From: Candidatus Tidjanibacter gallistercoris
GTDB taxonomy: Bacteria > Bacteroidota > Bacteroidia > Bacteroidales > Rikenellaceae
Reading direction: 5' to 3'
Length of the DNA stretch: 64,000 nucleotides
Assembly (NCBI GenBank): GCA_019114205.1
Contig: DXFY01000014.1
Location: forward strand, 1 to 64,000
Positions 7,810 through 15,850 of the stretch are shown here, piece by piece; the first letter of the stretch is position 1, and every line of letters begins with the position of its first letter. The position numbers and the translations under genes were made by a program. Below the pieces are notes generated by a model. The model was not told the origin of the DNA. It worked only from the letters and a program-made list of their open reading frames with translations, and did not search any database.

Positions 7810-9723
7810 TTACTCGGCCATGCCTGTTGCCATCCAGTAAAAATGACATTCTTCGAATCCGACACTGCCTGTTGATGACAATTTGTTCGTCATTACCGTC
7901 ATTTGGCTGGCGCTATAAGACCTGATGACAAGCGACCATATCGCAGGATTCGCATCGCCCGTAAAAGGTGTCAAAGAGATACTGAACGGCGTAATGACGA
8001 AAGGTTTCGGGAACGTTATGGTCACAGGAGATGTCTGGTCTCCAGTCATGTATGCAAACTTACCCCACTGAATCATCAGTCCGGAAGGAAACTTTACATA
8101 TCCGTTCGTGCTGGTATTCAGGGATTCGGAACCTGCCAGCCATTCTCGCGCCGTACCGATTGTATAGATACGGCTGTATGTTTGCGGGGAGTGTGTGCTC
8201 GAAGCGCCCCCCAGCGCTTCGAGGCGGTAATATCCGCTGCGGAGGCGGGTAATGCGCCCTGCCCATATTCTGGCGGCTGTCGAATACGTTGCGTCGGGCT
8301 GGCCGACTGCATCGTGACTTGTAAAGCGGACGAATTCACCGTCTGCGAGGTTTTTCGTCTCGGTGCATGTCGAGGGGTTGAAAGTATCGAAATCCGTTAT
8401 CGTTATGGTCGGAATGGCGTCTTCTTTCCCGGCGGCGAGGTCGTCGGCATATTTTTTCGCATCATCGAGCGTGGTGGCCGCCACCCGGTCGGCATAGTCC
8501 GTCGCGGCATCGAGGGCGGTGTCGCCCACTTCGTCCACGTAAGTGCGCAGGGCGGCATCGTCGCGGGCGGCGGCTTCGGCGGCCTCGGTCAGCAGCAGCT
8601 GTTCCCGGAGCGCCGTATAATGGTTCGCACAGGCGATAAGTGCATCCCGGTCGTCGGCTGTCGTGGCGGGGAAGCCGTCCGTGGCATAGGACAGTTCCGC
8701 ACCGGCCGACTGCCCCTCCGCCGGCACATAGGGCACGTCGTTCCCCTGACCGGAGGTGTCCCGCCACAGGGTGGACGTGAGGCCGGCGGGGGTGAGGTCG
8801 AGCACGGCGCCGACCGAGACGATGCACAGCGTGCGAATCTCCAGCCACGCATCCGCGTCGTTTCCGACCTGCGTTATGGCTGTGTACTTTCCGGCAGGAG
8901 TTACATAGCTCACCGTCACGGCATCGTCCGTATTGGCCGGGAAGTCTTCATAGGTTTCTGAACCACTACGAGCCTGTATGAGCACGTTGCTTCTGTATTC
9001 AAACTCAATCAGCTGATAGCAGGCACGTTCGTCATCGTTGCTGTTGCGGAAGCTGTTGCTCAAAGAGAGAGCTTCAGCCGTTCCCCGCTCGAATCGGGCA
9101 TACGCGTCGGAAAAGCCGTTTGCGGTGGACAGGTTTGCCGAGGTTATGATTTCGCTGTAATTCCGGCCCCACGTTCCGGAGGCTTCCAGCCAATTGCCGG
9201 TCGGCCACTTCGAGGTCGGTACGTTCCGCCATACGTCCGGTACATGCCAGAGCTCCGGGTGGCAGCCGTTGTACAACAGGGCGATTTGCTCCTCGTCCAT
9301 CGCGAAGTCGAAACGGCGGGCGGCAACGAAACGGGATGCGGCTGTATTTTCCGAACCGCCCAGAATGAAGCGCTGCGGGTTGTGAATATAAGGGAACTGT
9401 GGAGCATCATTCACGACGGGGGTACCGTTAACCGAGGTGATGATTTTGTCGTCGCCGAAATATGAGAAGACCACAAGACAGAGCGTACCGGCGGGCACCG
9501 CCGCGCTCTGAAGCGTCAGTCCGCGGAACGTCAGGATAACATGGCCGTTATACTGAAGGTACGCCCCGTACCCGTGCGTGCCTTCCGGCCTTTCGATGTA
9601 GAGGGAGAGGGCCGATTCGGGAACCTGCTCCGGCGTGACAAAAAGCAGCACCGTCGTGTGCGGCCTGTCTTTGAAATCGAGTGTCAGCGCGGAATCGGAA
9701 GTGTTGAACAGACCCTTCCCCAT
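7810..9723 (-). CDS. Phage tail-fibre-like protein (LamG-like plus gp53-like C-terminal domain)
   Basis: A 637-residue protein with start at 9723 (MGKGLFNTSDS); the upstream extension to 9816 is Arg/Pro-rich and unlikely. The N-terminal ~200 residues look like a LamG/concanavalin-A-type sandwich, with strands such as TLCLVVFSYF and RFDFAMDEEQIALLYNG. A central region around 400-450 is an Ala/Asp-rich coiled coil (RDDAALRTYVDEVGDTALDAATDYAD). The last ~90 residues (GYVKFPSGLMIQWGKF, VTITFPKPF, then FYWMATG at the end) match the C-terminal tip domain of tail-fibre proteins of the gp53-like type. It should bind a host-surface receptor. It lies downstream, on the same strand, of a lysis cassette. 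No baseplate, tail-tube or chaperone genes are visible. Confidence 0.75.
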   Translation of the reverse strand: MGKGLFNTSDSALTLDFKDRPHTTVLLFVTPEQVPESALSLYIERPEGTHGYGAYLQYNGHVILTFRGLTLQSAAVPAGTLCLVVFSYFGDDKIITSVNGTPVVNDAPQFPYIHNPQRFILGGSENTAASRFVAARRFDFAMDEEQIALLYNGCHPELWHVPDVWRNVPTSKWPTGNWLEASGTWGRNYSEIITSANLSTANGFSDAYARFERGTAEALSLSNSFRNSNDDERACYQLIEFEYRSNVLIQARSGSETYEDFPANTDDAVTVSYVTPAGKYTAITQVGNDADAWLEIRTLCIVSVGAVLDLTPAGLTSTLWRDTSGQGNDVPYVPAEGQSAGAELSYATDGFPATTADDRDALIACANHYTALREQLLLTEAAEAAARDDAALRTYVDEVGDTALDAATDYADRVAATTLDDAKKYADDLAAGKEDAIPTITITDFDTFNPSTCTETKNLADGEFVRFTSHDAVGQPDATYSTAARIWAGRITRLRSGYYRLEALGGASSTHSPQTYSRIYTIGTAREWLAGSESLNTSTNGYVKFPSGLMIQWGKFAYMTGDQTSPVTITFPKPFVITPFSISLTPFTGDANPAIWSLVIRSYSASQMTVMTNKLSSTGSVGFEECHFYWMATGMAE

Positions 9724-10256
9724 GACCGCACCGGTGGGCTTCCGGCTCCGCCGCGTGGGGAGGAAGCCGGCACTCGTTCGCAGGCGGGCCGGGGTGCGGC
9801 GGGCCGGAAGGGGCACCGCGTCCGGGAGTGGCCTGCGTTCGTCTCCTTTATATAGAGGTGACGGCCAGCATGCTGCCTTCCCTCTGAGCGGCCCTTGGCT
9901 GGTGGCCGGCCTCCCTTTGTGCCTTGCCGTGCGGCCCGCGTTCGCCTCCTTTATATAGAGGTGACGGCCAGCATGCTGCCTTCCCTCTGAGCGGCCCTTA
10001 GCTGGTGGCCGGCCTCCCTTTGTGCCTTGCCGTACTGCCTGTGTTTGGTCTCTTTATATAGAGGTGGCGGCCAGCCTGCTGCCTTCTCTATGTGCGGCCC
10101 TCGGCAGGTGGCCGGCTTTCCCCTTGTGCCTGTCTGTGCGGTCGGTATCCGATACCCGGTTTGCCCCTGTGCGGGGGGCGTTGTTGTGTGCCGGGAGCGG
10201 GTGGGGGAACAGTTTGTGTCCGGTTATCCTTGTGTTGGCCGTGCGTTTCGACCGGC
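9724..10256. other. Repeat-bearing gap between the spanin-like and tail-fibre genes
   Basis: This gap contains the 103-bp tandem repeats described separately. The remaining bases (9724-9835 and 10141-10256) show no gene. Confidence 0.6.
9836..10140. repeat. 103-bp tandem repeat, about three copies
   Basis: Copies begin near 9836, 9939 and 10042, with an exact 103-base offset at the shared TTTATATAGAGGTG core. The first two are nearly identical; the third has diverged. Each carries a perfect or near-perfect palindrome CAGCATGCTG (CAGCCTGCTG in copy three). On the minus strand each contains CTATATAAAGGAG, an AT-rich box next to a Shine-Dalgarno-like sequence. The array ends 113 bases before the tail-fibre start codon. 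Confidence 0.9.
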
Positions 10257-10769
10257 TTACCGTCGCACCAGGCGCACGAGTTTCCATCCGGCGAAGAGTG
10301 CCCCGCAGCCGATGGCCAGGCCGACCGTCCAGCAGCAGATGCGCTGCCATGCGGTCGGGCGGTTCACTTCGACGACCGCTGCGGTCCGGTTCCGGTCGTG
10401 CGTCGAGGTCACCTGCCGTTCCAGCCGGTCGCGGAGCGTCAGGTAGACGGCCATGGAATCCACGGTAGCGCTGGCGGTCAGCACGTTGTCGCTTAGGTCG
10501 AGGCAGGGCGGGGGCATGCGCGCTCCGGCTTCGTATTCGAGCAGGCGCGCCATACGGATGCGCCCTGCCGAGTCGCATTCGAGCAGCGCTTTCACTGCGG
10601 CGCTGTCGGGAGCGATGCGTACGACCGTGTCGCGCACGGTCTCGGTGCGGGTAAAGACCGTCACGCTGTCGGTGTAGTGCGTCTGTGTGGTTTCGGCTGC
10701 GCGCCGGGCGCAGCAGCATGTGAGCGAAAGGGCCGCCCAGCATGCGGCAGTCATCGCGGTTCGTTTCAT
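10257..10769 (-). CDS. Small lipoprotein with C-terminal membrane helix, spanin-like phage lysis protein
   Basis: A 170-residue protein. The start at 10769 overlaps the stop of the lysozyme gene as ATGA. The N-terminus (MKRTAMTAACWAALSLTCCCARR) is a signal with Cys residues at the lipobox position. The middle is hydrophilic (DSVTVFTRTETVRDTVV, then SAAVKALLECDSAGRIR and a helical LTLRDRLERQV segment). A hydrophobic helix WTVGLAIGCGALFAGWKLV lies close to the C-terminus. Proteins like this sit in lysis modules of Bacteroidales phages. The two membrane-linking ends suggest a fused or u-spanin-like role in outer-membrane disruption; that role is inferred from topology and position, not from a recognised family. 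Confidence 0.6.
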   Translation of the reverse strand: MKRTAMTAACWAALSLTCCCARRAAETTQTHYTDSVTVFTRTETVRDTVVRIAPDSAAVKALLECDSAGRIRMARLLEYEAGARMPPPCLDLSDNVLTASATVDSMAVYLTLRDRLERQVTSTHDRNRTAAVVEVNRPTAWQRICCWTVGLAIGCGALFAGWKLVRLVRR

Positions 10770-11176
10770 GGTCGGTGCGTTATGAAAAGGTTCCATCCGC
10801 TACGTACTTCCTCCATGTCGGCCGCCACGCCGTTCTCGACGCGGCTCATGGCTGCCACCAGGGGAATCATCGTATCGCCGTGCAGCGTGTCGAGCGGTTG
10901 GTCGGGAGCCGTACCGCTTTGCCGTGCGACGGCGGCGATGTATGCGGCGGTATCGTTCTCCGATGCGGGGGCGTACCGTGCGAGCAGCGCTTCGGGCGTG
11001 TTCAGGCCGTACCGGTGCTGGTACGTATGGAGTACCACGAACATCGCCCGGTAGCCCCACGCCATCGATGCGAAACTCTTGAAGGCCGTATCGTTGCTGG
11101 GCACCTCCCCCATGTACCGGGTCTTACTGCGGCGTATATTCCCCGGATTGCGGTTCCTCAACCCTCTGCTGCTCAT
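10766..11176 (-). CDS. P5-type phage lysozyme/lytic transglycosylase
   Basis: A 136-residue protein opening with RGLRNRNPGNIR (4-15), the signature of the structural-protein-P5-like muramidase family, followed by FKSFASMAWGYRAMFVVLHTYQHRYGLNTPEALLARYAP, in which the family's conserved aromatic and helix pattern is clear. It should cleave peptidoglycan during phage exit. There is no signal peptide, so export would depend on the adjacent holin-like protein. It overlaps the holin-like gene by 53 bases at its 5' end and the spanin-like gene by 4 bases at its 3' end, a compact lysis module. The length is normal for the family. Confidence 0.85.
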   Translation of the reverse strand: MSSRGLRNRNPGNIRRSKTRYMGEVPSNDTAFKSFASMAWGYRAMFVVLHTYQHRYGLNTPEALLARYAPASENDTAAYIAAVARQSGTAPDQPLDTLHGDTMIPLVAAMSRVENGVAADMEEVRSGWNLFITHRP

Positions 11177-11471
11177 CGGTCTCTCTTTGTGAATTATATT
11201 CGAACAGTTTATTTAAAACAGGACATTTCGCCGAGGGTGTCCGGCACCGGAAAGCCTCCTGAATGACCACGCTTTTCTGCTCCAGTTCGCGTTCTTTGGC
11301 TTCCAGCTTCGCTTCCATGTTTTCCACTTTGCGGGAAAGGCGGTTTATCTCGTCCTGCAGCATTCCCACGATTTTGGAGGTCTGGTCTATTCTGCGACCG
11401 TTGCGGCCGAGCAGCCAGGTCACCACCGCCAGCGCTACGGGTGCTATTACGTTGATTATCCAGGTTTCCAT
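11124..11471 (-). CDS. Holin-like protein with one membrane helix and a coiled coil
   Basis: A 115-residue protein. Residues 5-22 (IINVIAPVALAVVTWLLG) form a single membrane helix at the very N-terminus, followed by a charged boundary (RNGRRIDQ) and a heptad-rich coiled coil (QDEINRLSRKVENMEAKLEAKERELEQK, about 39-66). The C-terminal tail is hydrophilic and contains three Cys. The layout fits small phage holin or holin-associated proteins of Bacteroidetes. Its 3' end overlaps the lysozyme gene by 53 bases, which supports a shared lysis role. I do not recognise a named family, so holin is inferred from topology and position. Confidence 0.6.
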   Translation of the reverse strand: METWIINVIAPVALAVVTWLLGRNGRRIDQTSKIVGMLQDEINRLSRKVENMEAKLEAKERELEQKSVVIQEAFRCRTPSAKCPVLNKLFEYNSQRETDEQQRVEEPQSGEYTPQ

Positions 11472-11498
11472 GCTTTTCTTGCGTTCGTATCGTTCCGT

Positions 11499-11690
11499 CT
11501 GTCCGGGGCCCAGCCCGCTGTCCTTTGCGGGCTGGGGGGGGCTGTGTTCCGGGAGCCTTTCCCGCCGTCCCCTGCGGATGGGGGCTGTATGTCCGGGGCC
11601 CTTCCCGCCGTCCTTTGCGGATTGGAGGACTGTGTTCCGGGAGTCCTTTCCGCTGTCCTTTGCGGACAGGGGGACTGTGTCTGCCGGGGA
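11499..11690. repeat. Degenerate ~45-bp tandem repeat, four to five units
   Basis: Units share the order TCCGGG, then CCCGCCGTCC (or CCGCTGTCC), TTTGCGG and GGGG-CTGTG. The TCCGGG boxes occur near 11502, 11548, 11592 and 11636, so unit length varies between 44 and 46 bases. A worn fifth unit follows. The changing unit length means no reading frame is kept across the array. Confidence 0.75.
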
Positions 11691-12528
11691 CTCCTGTCCG
11701 TCGTGTCCGAGTCTTTTACGGCGGCCGGTGTGTGCCTGTCTTCTGAGGGCCGGTTTTCCCCTGTGGTTGTCCTTCCCTCATTGGTCTCCTCCTTCCTGAG
11801 GGGCGGAGCCTTCCGGCGTGCGGGAGCGGTGCCGTTGACTGTTCGGCGTCCGTCCGCCCGATGCGGGTTGCCGTTCGGGGATGCCGGTCGAAGGTTTGCT
11901 GTCCCGTCCTCCGATTTTTTTGCAAACATAATGGCTCCGGAAGGCCGTTGCAAATAAGTTCTCAAAGGTTGAACGGAAGCGTCGATAACTTGTACAGGGG
12001 TGTTCCTCAATGTATTATAATGGGTGTTTTTACGCCGGAAATGCTGCCGTCCGCTGCTGCCTCTGCCCGTTGCTTCATCGGTGCGGACGTACCGGCGGGA
12101 AGGAATGCGCCCCGGTCGGAGGGAAGGATTGGAAGCGGATGTCCGTCGGAGGATGCTCCATCGATAGGACGTTTCGGTATCTTGGCAAGGAGGGGAGGGT
12201 GCCGGCATTCCGACCTCGCGGGCGGTCGGAACATGATGCCGGCGGCTTGCAGGAAGGGTACGGATGCCGGATAGGGTACGGTGTTGGGGCGTATCCGGAA
12301 ATGGTCTTGTTGCAGCCGGCACCTTTCTTCTTACGGTCGTGCTTGGGTGTGTGAGGCTTGGCCGGGCGCGGGAGCAAGAGGGAGGTTGCCCGGTGCGGGC
12401 GTGCTGAATGCGGTGTGGTCGGGTTTGGTTGTGTTCTGTCTGTTGAGGCTTGGCCGGGCGCGGTACGGTTGGGTTTGGTCGGAGCCTGCCGCAATCGGAA
12501 ATGGAGACGGAAGCGGGGCTGGAAGAAT

Positions 12529-12553
12529 GAAAAAGGCGGGATGAATCCCGCCT
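12529..12553 (-). terminator. Rho-independent terminator, minus strand
   Basis: AGGCGGGA (12534-12541) pairs perfectly with TCCCGCCT (12546-12553) around a TGAA loop. On the minus strand it is followed directly by TTTTTC. It implies a minus-strand transcript arriving from the regulator-like genes at 13157-14259. Confidence 0.75.
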
Positions 12554-12689
12554 GTCTGCATTGCATGCTGTGTCTGCTCCTGTGCTTGTTTCTGTTCCGT
12601 TGGGGAGGGGAGGTTGTTTCGGTTTGCGGCCGTGTCGGATGTTCTGCATCTTTTGCGGCCCGCATCCCCGCTCCCGGCGGGCCGCACGG

Positions 12690-12980
12690 CTTGTTGAAGA
12701 CAAACCGGAACGGGTTCCGGGCAGTTTTCGTGTTTCCGTCGGGCTGTCGTCTTTTGCTTCGCATTCCCGTTCCGGCGGCCGGGTTTGGGGAGCTGTTGGA
12801 GACAAGGCGGAACCAGCTCCGGCGGTCGGGTTCGAGGGGTGGGTGAAGACAAGCCGGAACCGGCTCCGGTACGGTGTCGTGCTGCGTTTCCGTTATCCGA
12901 TTCTGGGCAGTTTTCGTGTTTCCGTCGGGTTGTCGTCTTTTGCTTCGCATTCCCGCTCCGGCGGTCGGGTTCGGGGGGGC
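12690..12980. repeat. Degenerate direct repeats, 186-base offset
   Basis: A segment of about 70 bases starting GGGCAGTTTTCGTGTTTCC at 12719 recurs at 12905 with few changes. A shorter module of the form GAAGACAA-CCGGAAC-GG-TCCGG occurs three times, near 12695, 12800 and 12845. No coding explanation was found. Confidence 0.8.
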
Positions 12981-13156
12981 GGGCTCTGCGGTGCGTATTC
13001 CGGGCCGACGGCTTTCGTTCCGTAACCGCTGGGCGGCTTCTCCGAACTCCGTATTCCGGGGTTCCGCTGCGTTCCCTGTACCGGCCCGGCGTTGCCGCGG
13101 GCCGTCCGTCCGGATGTCCGCGGACGGTGCCGGAGTGCTGCGGCGCATTCCGGAGG

Positions 13157-13387
13157 TCAGTCGTCCCGTTTGTCGGAAGGGGTGTCCTGAGGGTTATCCA
13201 TCTGTTTCAGCAGGGCCCGTGCCGGACAGGCAAGGTAGTTGTAGAACGTGGTGCGCGAAATCCGGTACCTTGGATAGATGACGTTCCGGTAGACCCATTC
13301 CTGCGTGACGCCCCTGTCCGTGTGTTCGAGGACGATGGTTTGTATGTCCGCTATCAGGGTCAGTTTATTGCGCTTGTTGTAGGCCAT
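13157..13387 (-). CDS. Small HTH-like protein of the phage-like island
   Basis: A 76-residue basic protein. It starts MAYNKRNKLTLIADIQ and then reads VTQEWVYRNVIYPRYRISRTTFYNYLACPARALLKQ. The segment RISRTTFYNYLAC has the look of a recognition helix, and the gene resembles small proteins found in Bacteroidales prophages and other mobile regions. It lies in the same orientation as the lysis and fibre genes and downstream of another regulator-like gene. The codons read like a real gene, unlike the Arg/Pro-rich frames around it. A role as a transcription regulator is an inference; I cannot name a family. Confidence 0.6.
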   Translation of the reverse strand: MAYNKRNKLTLIADIQTIVLEHTDRGVTQEWVYRNVIYPRYRISRTTFYNYLACPARALLKQMDNPQDTPSDKRDD

Positions 13388-13776
13388 ATCCGGATTGGTA
13401 AATGCTTTGGTCTGGGGAGTTCCTCCGCACGCGCCGTTCCGGGCAGCCGGTGCCGGCGGGGTTCTGCGGCTGGGGGCCCGGTTCGGCGCGTTGCTGCGGT
13501 GCGGGGGCTGTCGGGACAGGACAGGTTTGCGGCTGGGAAGTGCCGTGTGCCGTTCTGCGTGCGGCCGGGGGGCGGTCTTATGGCCCCTTGTTGTTTGGGG
13601 ACAGCGGTTGTGCCGTCTCTGTCTATTGGGTGCGCCCCCTGTTCGGTTGCGGGCATCCCCGTCTGTTTATCGACGGCACTGCCTCTTTCTATTGTTCGGC
13701 AGAGCGCCTTTCTCCCTGCTGGGGTGTGCCGCCTCTGTCTGTTGAGTGTACCTCGTTTTCGGGGTTTCCCGTTCCT
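13388..13776. other. Gap between the two small regulator-like genes
   Basis: About 390 bases with no credible gene, repeat or hairpin that I could identify. Confidence 0.5.
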
Positions 13777-14259
13777 TCACCGGCCGGGTGTCCCGTGTCC
13801 GTTGCAGTCGCTCCGCGTGCCTTCCGTGCATAGGGCGGAATCGGTGCGGCATCGAATGTCGGGCCCGTGCGCCAGGGTCTGTGCCTCGCAGAGTATCGCC
13901 GGCCAGTATTCCAGAGTCACGCCGCAGTACGTCTTTATCGGAGCACCGTCCTGTCGCAGTTGCGCGCTGTCGGTCGTACAGTCCAGCACGACGCTCACCC
14001 CGTTGCCGAAAGTTTGTACGATGCCCGTAAGCCGGCCGTCCTCGCGCAGGTACTCGGTCGCGCAGTCGGGCACGAATCCGGCCGGGACTGCCAGCCGGTA
14101 CATCTCCGTGCCGCCCGCCTCGCGTGCCGCCTCCCTGATGCGGTTGGCGAGCGGGCTGTCGGTTCGGTAACGCAGCGCCGACCATACCGTCACGGCACTG
14201 ACGCCGAACGCACCGACTAACCGACGCTTCTCCCTTGCGGGTAATTCTATGTATTTCAT
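13777..14259 (-). CDS. Regulator-like protein of the phage-like island
   Basis: A 160-residue protein. The first ~50 residues (MKYIELPAREKRRLVGAFGV, then SAVTVWSALRYRTDSPLANRIREAA) have the spacing of a helix-turn-helix, with the SAVTVWSALRYR segment as the likely recognition helix. A second part (VQTFGNGVSVVLDCTTDSAQLRQDG, then GVTLEYWPAIL) reads as a short beta domain; similar N-termini occur in Bacteroidales mobile elements. The last ~30 residues are Cys/Arg/Thr-rich and may lie beyond the conserved part. An AT-rich tract (14340-14400) upstream could hold its promoter. It is the first gene of the minus-strand island cassette. Confidence 0.6.
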   Translation of the reverse strand: MKYIELPAREKRRLVGAFGVSAVTVWSALRYRTDSPLANRIREAAREAGGTEMYRLAVPAGFVPDCATEYLREDGRLTGIVQTFGNGVSVVLDCTTDSAQLRQDGAPIKTYCGVTLEYWPAILCEAQTLAHGPDIRCRTDSALCTEGTRSDCNGHGTPGR

Positions 14260-14641
14260 GACCGTCGCTTTTGTACTTTTCGTTTGTTTTCCGTGTCTTC
14301 ACTCGCCACTTAATCGTTAAGGGCAGTACAAATATAGAGAAGACAGGCCCGTATGTCAAGTGTTTTGATTAAAATATTTAATGAAAATAAGCAATAATTT
14401 ATTCCAAAAAAAGACCATTCGGCCGTGGCAGGTTGTTGCGGGTCATTGGGTCGGCGGATTGAACCGGGCAAGGGAGCCGGTCGGCCGGTGCTGGCATTCC
14501 ATCGAAACGGATTCGGTCGAGGCTGAGCGCCGCCCGTTATTCGGCGGGAGCGTGCCAGCCACGGCAGTATGCTGCAAAACGCTGCTGTCCGGTTGGCGTT
14601 ATCCGAACCGAAGGGTTCAGCAGCCTGCGTACCGGCAGGGG

Positions 14642-15112
14642 GGCGGCGCATCCGGTTCCATGAATCCGTTGCTTCACCGCCGGGCTTTCCGTGCTGTTAA
14701 ACGAGAGAGCGGGATACCGCCCGTCCCTACTTGTGGTTCCGAGCCCCGTCGTTGCGCCGTGGGGAATATGATACGGTACTTCCGCCTTTCCCCGTGTTCG
14801 TGCATCCTTCCATCCCTGAGTACTGCTCAGTGTTTCGGCAATACCCTATATCCGACCGGGGGCGGCGCATCCGGTTCCATGAATTCGTTGCTTCACCGCC
14901 GGGCTTTCCGCACTGTTAATCGAGAGAGCGGGATACCGCCCGTCCCTACTTGTGGTTCCGAGCCCGCTTTTGTTTCCGCCCCCCCGCCATTGCGCCGCGG
15001 GAATATGACCGGTCACTTCCGTCTTTCCTGTGTTCGTGTATCCCTCCGTCCCTGAGTGCCGATGCGGTACGGTACCGCTCAGTGTCCCGGCGATGCCCTG
15101 TATCCGGCAGGA
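14642..15112. repeat. Two-copy direct repeat, 219-bp offset
   Basis: The block GGCGGCGCATCCGGTTCCAT at 14642 recurs at 14861. The first ~105 bases of the copies are almost identical, including GAGCGGGATACCGCCCGTC, which can fold into a small hairpin. The second halves are related but carry insertions. It is non-coding by composition. Confidence 0.85.
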
Positions 15113-15455
15113 AACAGGGCGCCTGCATCCGTTTTCCCGATGTACCTATATATTAATTGCCGTTCATCCGATTTCCTGTGCCTGCTGCGTATATCGATAT
15201 CCCTGCGTCCGTTCGCCTCGGTAGCGGGCAGCAGGCACGTGCGCAGGTTACCGGTACCCGCCGGATACGTCGGATATGCTGCCGTTCCGCCGTGCTCCGA
15301 AAGCCATCCCGTCGGCACCTTCCGCACATGCGCACTTGCCGAAACCGGTGTGCCGTTGTGTCCTTCGACAGGATGCCGCATTGGATGGAGTCCCACCGCC
15401 CGTGTACTGTGTCGTATGCCGCAGCGCCTCTTCCGTCTTGTGGCGATACCCCCAC

Positions 15456-15850
15456 CCGCAACCATCCCCTTTTTGGTCGCCTCCTCCTTTGTCCGGCCCA
15501 TCCGCAACCATCCCTTCCTTTGGTCTGTTGCCTCCTTTGTCCGGCCCATCCGCAACCATCCCTTCCTTTGGTCTGTTGCCTCCTTTGTCCGGCTTACCCG
15601 CAACCATCCCTTCCTTTGGTCTGTTGCCTCCTTTGTCCGGCTTACCCGCAACCATCCCTTCCTTTGGTCTGTTGCCTTCTTTGTTCGTCCACCCACGACC
15701 ATCCCTTCCTTTGGTCTGTTGCCTCCTTTGTCCGGCTTACCCGCAACCATCCCTTCCTTTGGTCGGCCTCCTTCTTTGTTCGTCCACCCGCAACCAACCT
15801 TTCCTTTGGTCGGTTGCCTCTTTTGTCTGGCCCATCCGCAACCGGTCTCC
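15456..15850. repeat. 48-bp minisatellite, eight copies plus a partial ninth
   Basis: Units start near 15456, 15502, 15550, 15598, 15646, 15693, 15741 and 15788, with a fragment at 15836. The core units are almost identical; the edges have diverged. In each unit GCAAC and GTTGC can pair. On the minus strand each core unit contains AAGGAAGGG directly followed by ATG, opening the 16-residue phrase MVAGKPDKGGNRPKEG. A second minus frame gives WLRVSRTKEATDQRKG. There are no unique spacers, so this is not a CRISPR array. Confidence 0.93.

Larger units (their letters stand above)
11472..13156. other. 1.7-kb geneless, repeat-rich stretch upstream of the lysis cassette
   Basis: Long frames are open on the minus strand (up to 449 codons, 11456-12805), but the products are low-complexity Pro/Arg/Thr mixtures that follow the repeats. 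One sub-frame starting at 11929 (MFAKKSEDG) ends by overlapping the holin-like start and could be a coupled leader gene; the evidence is too weak to list it as a CDS. The stretch contains the repeats at 11499-11690 and 12690-12980 and the terminator at 12529-12553. Confidence 0.5.

Noticed and set aside
7810-10140. Diversity-generating retroelement at the tail-fibre gene
   Set aside because: No reverse transcriptase gene and no template/variable repeat pair; the 103-bp repeats are tandem and lie outside the coding region.
11456-12805. A 449-codon minus-strand frame over the degenerate repeats
   Set aside because: The product is low-complexity Pro/Arg/Thr and includes the repeats. Only the sub-frame from 11929 that overlaps the holin start deserved mention.
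15079-15750. A 223-codon minus-strand frame with 16-residue repeats
   Set aside because: The frame is open only because the 48-bp repeat is a multiple of three, and the flanking part is Arg/Gly-rich without family resemblance. I report the array but not a CDS.
15456-15850. CRISPR array
   Set aside because: The whole unit repeats; there are no unique spacers and no cas genes.
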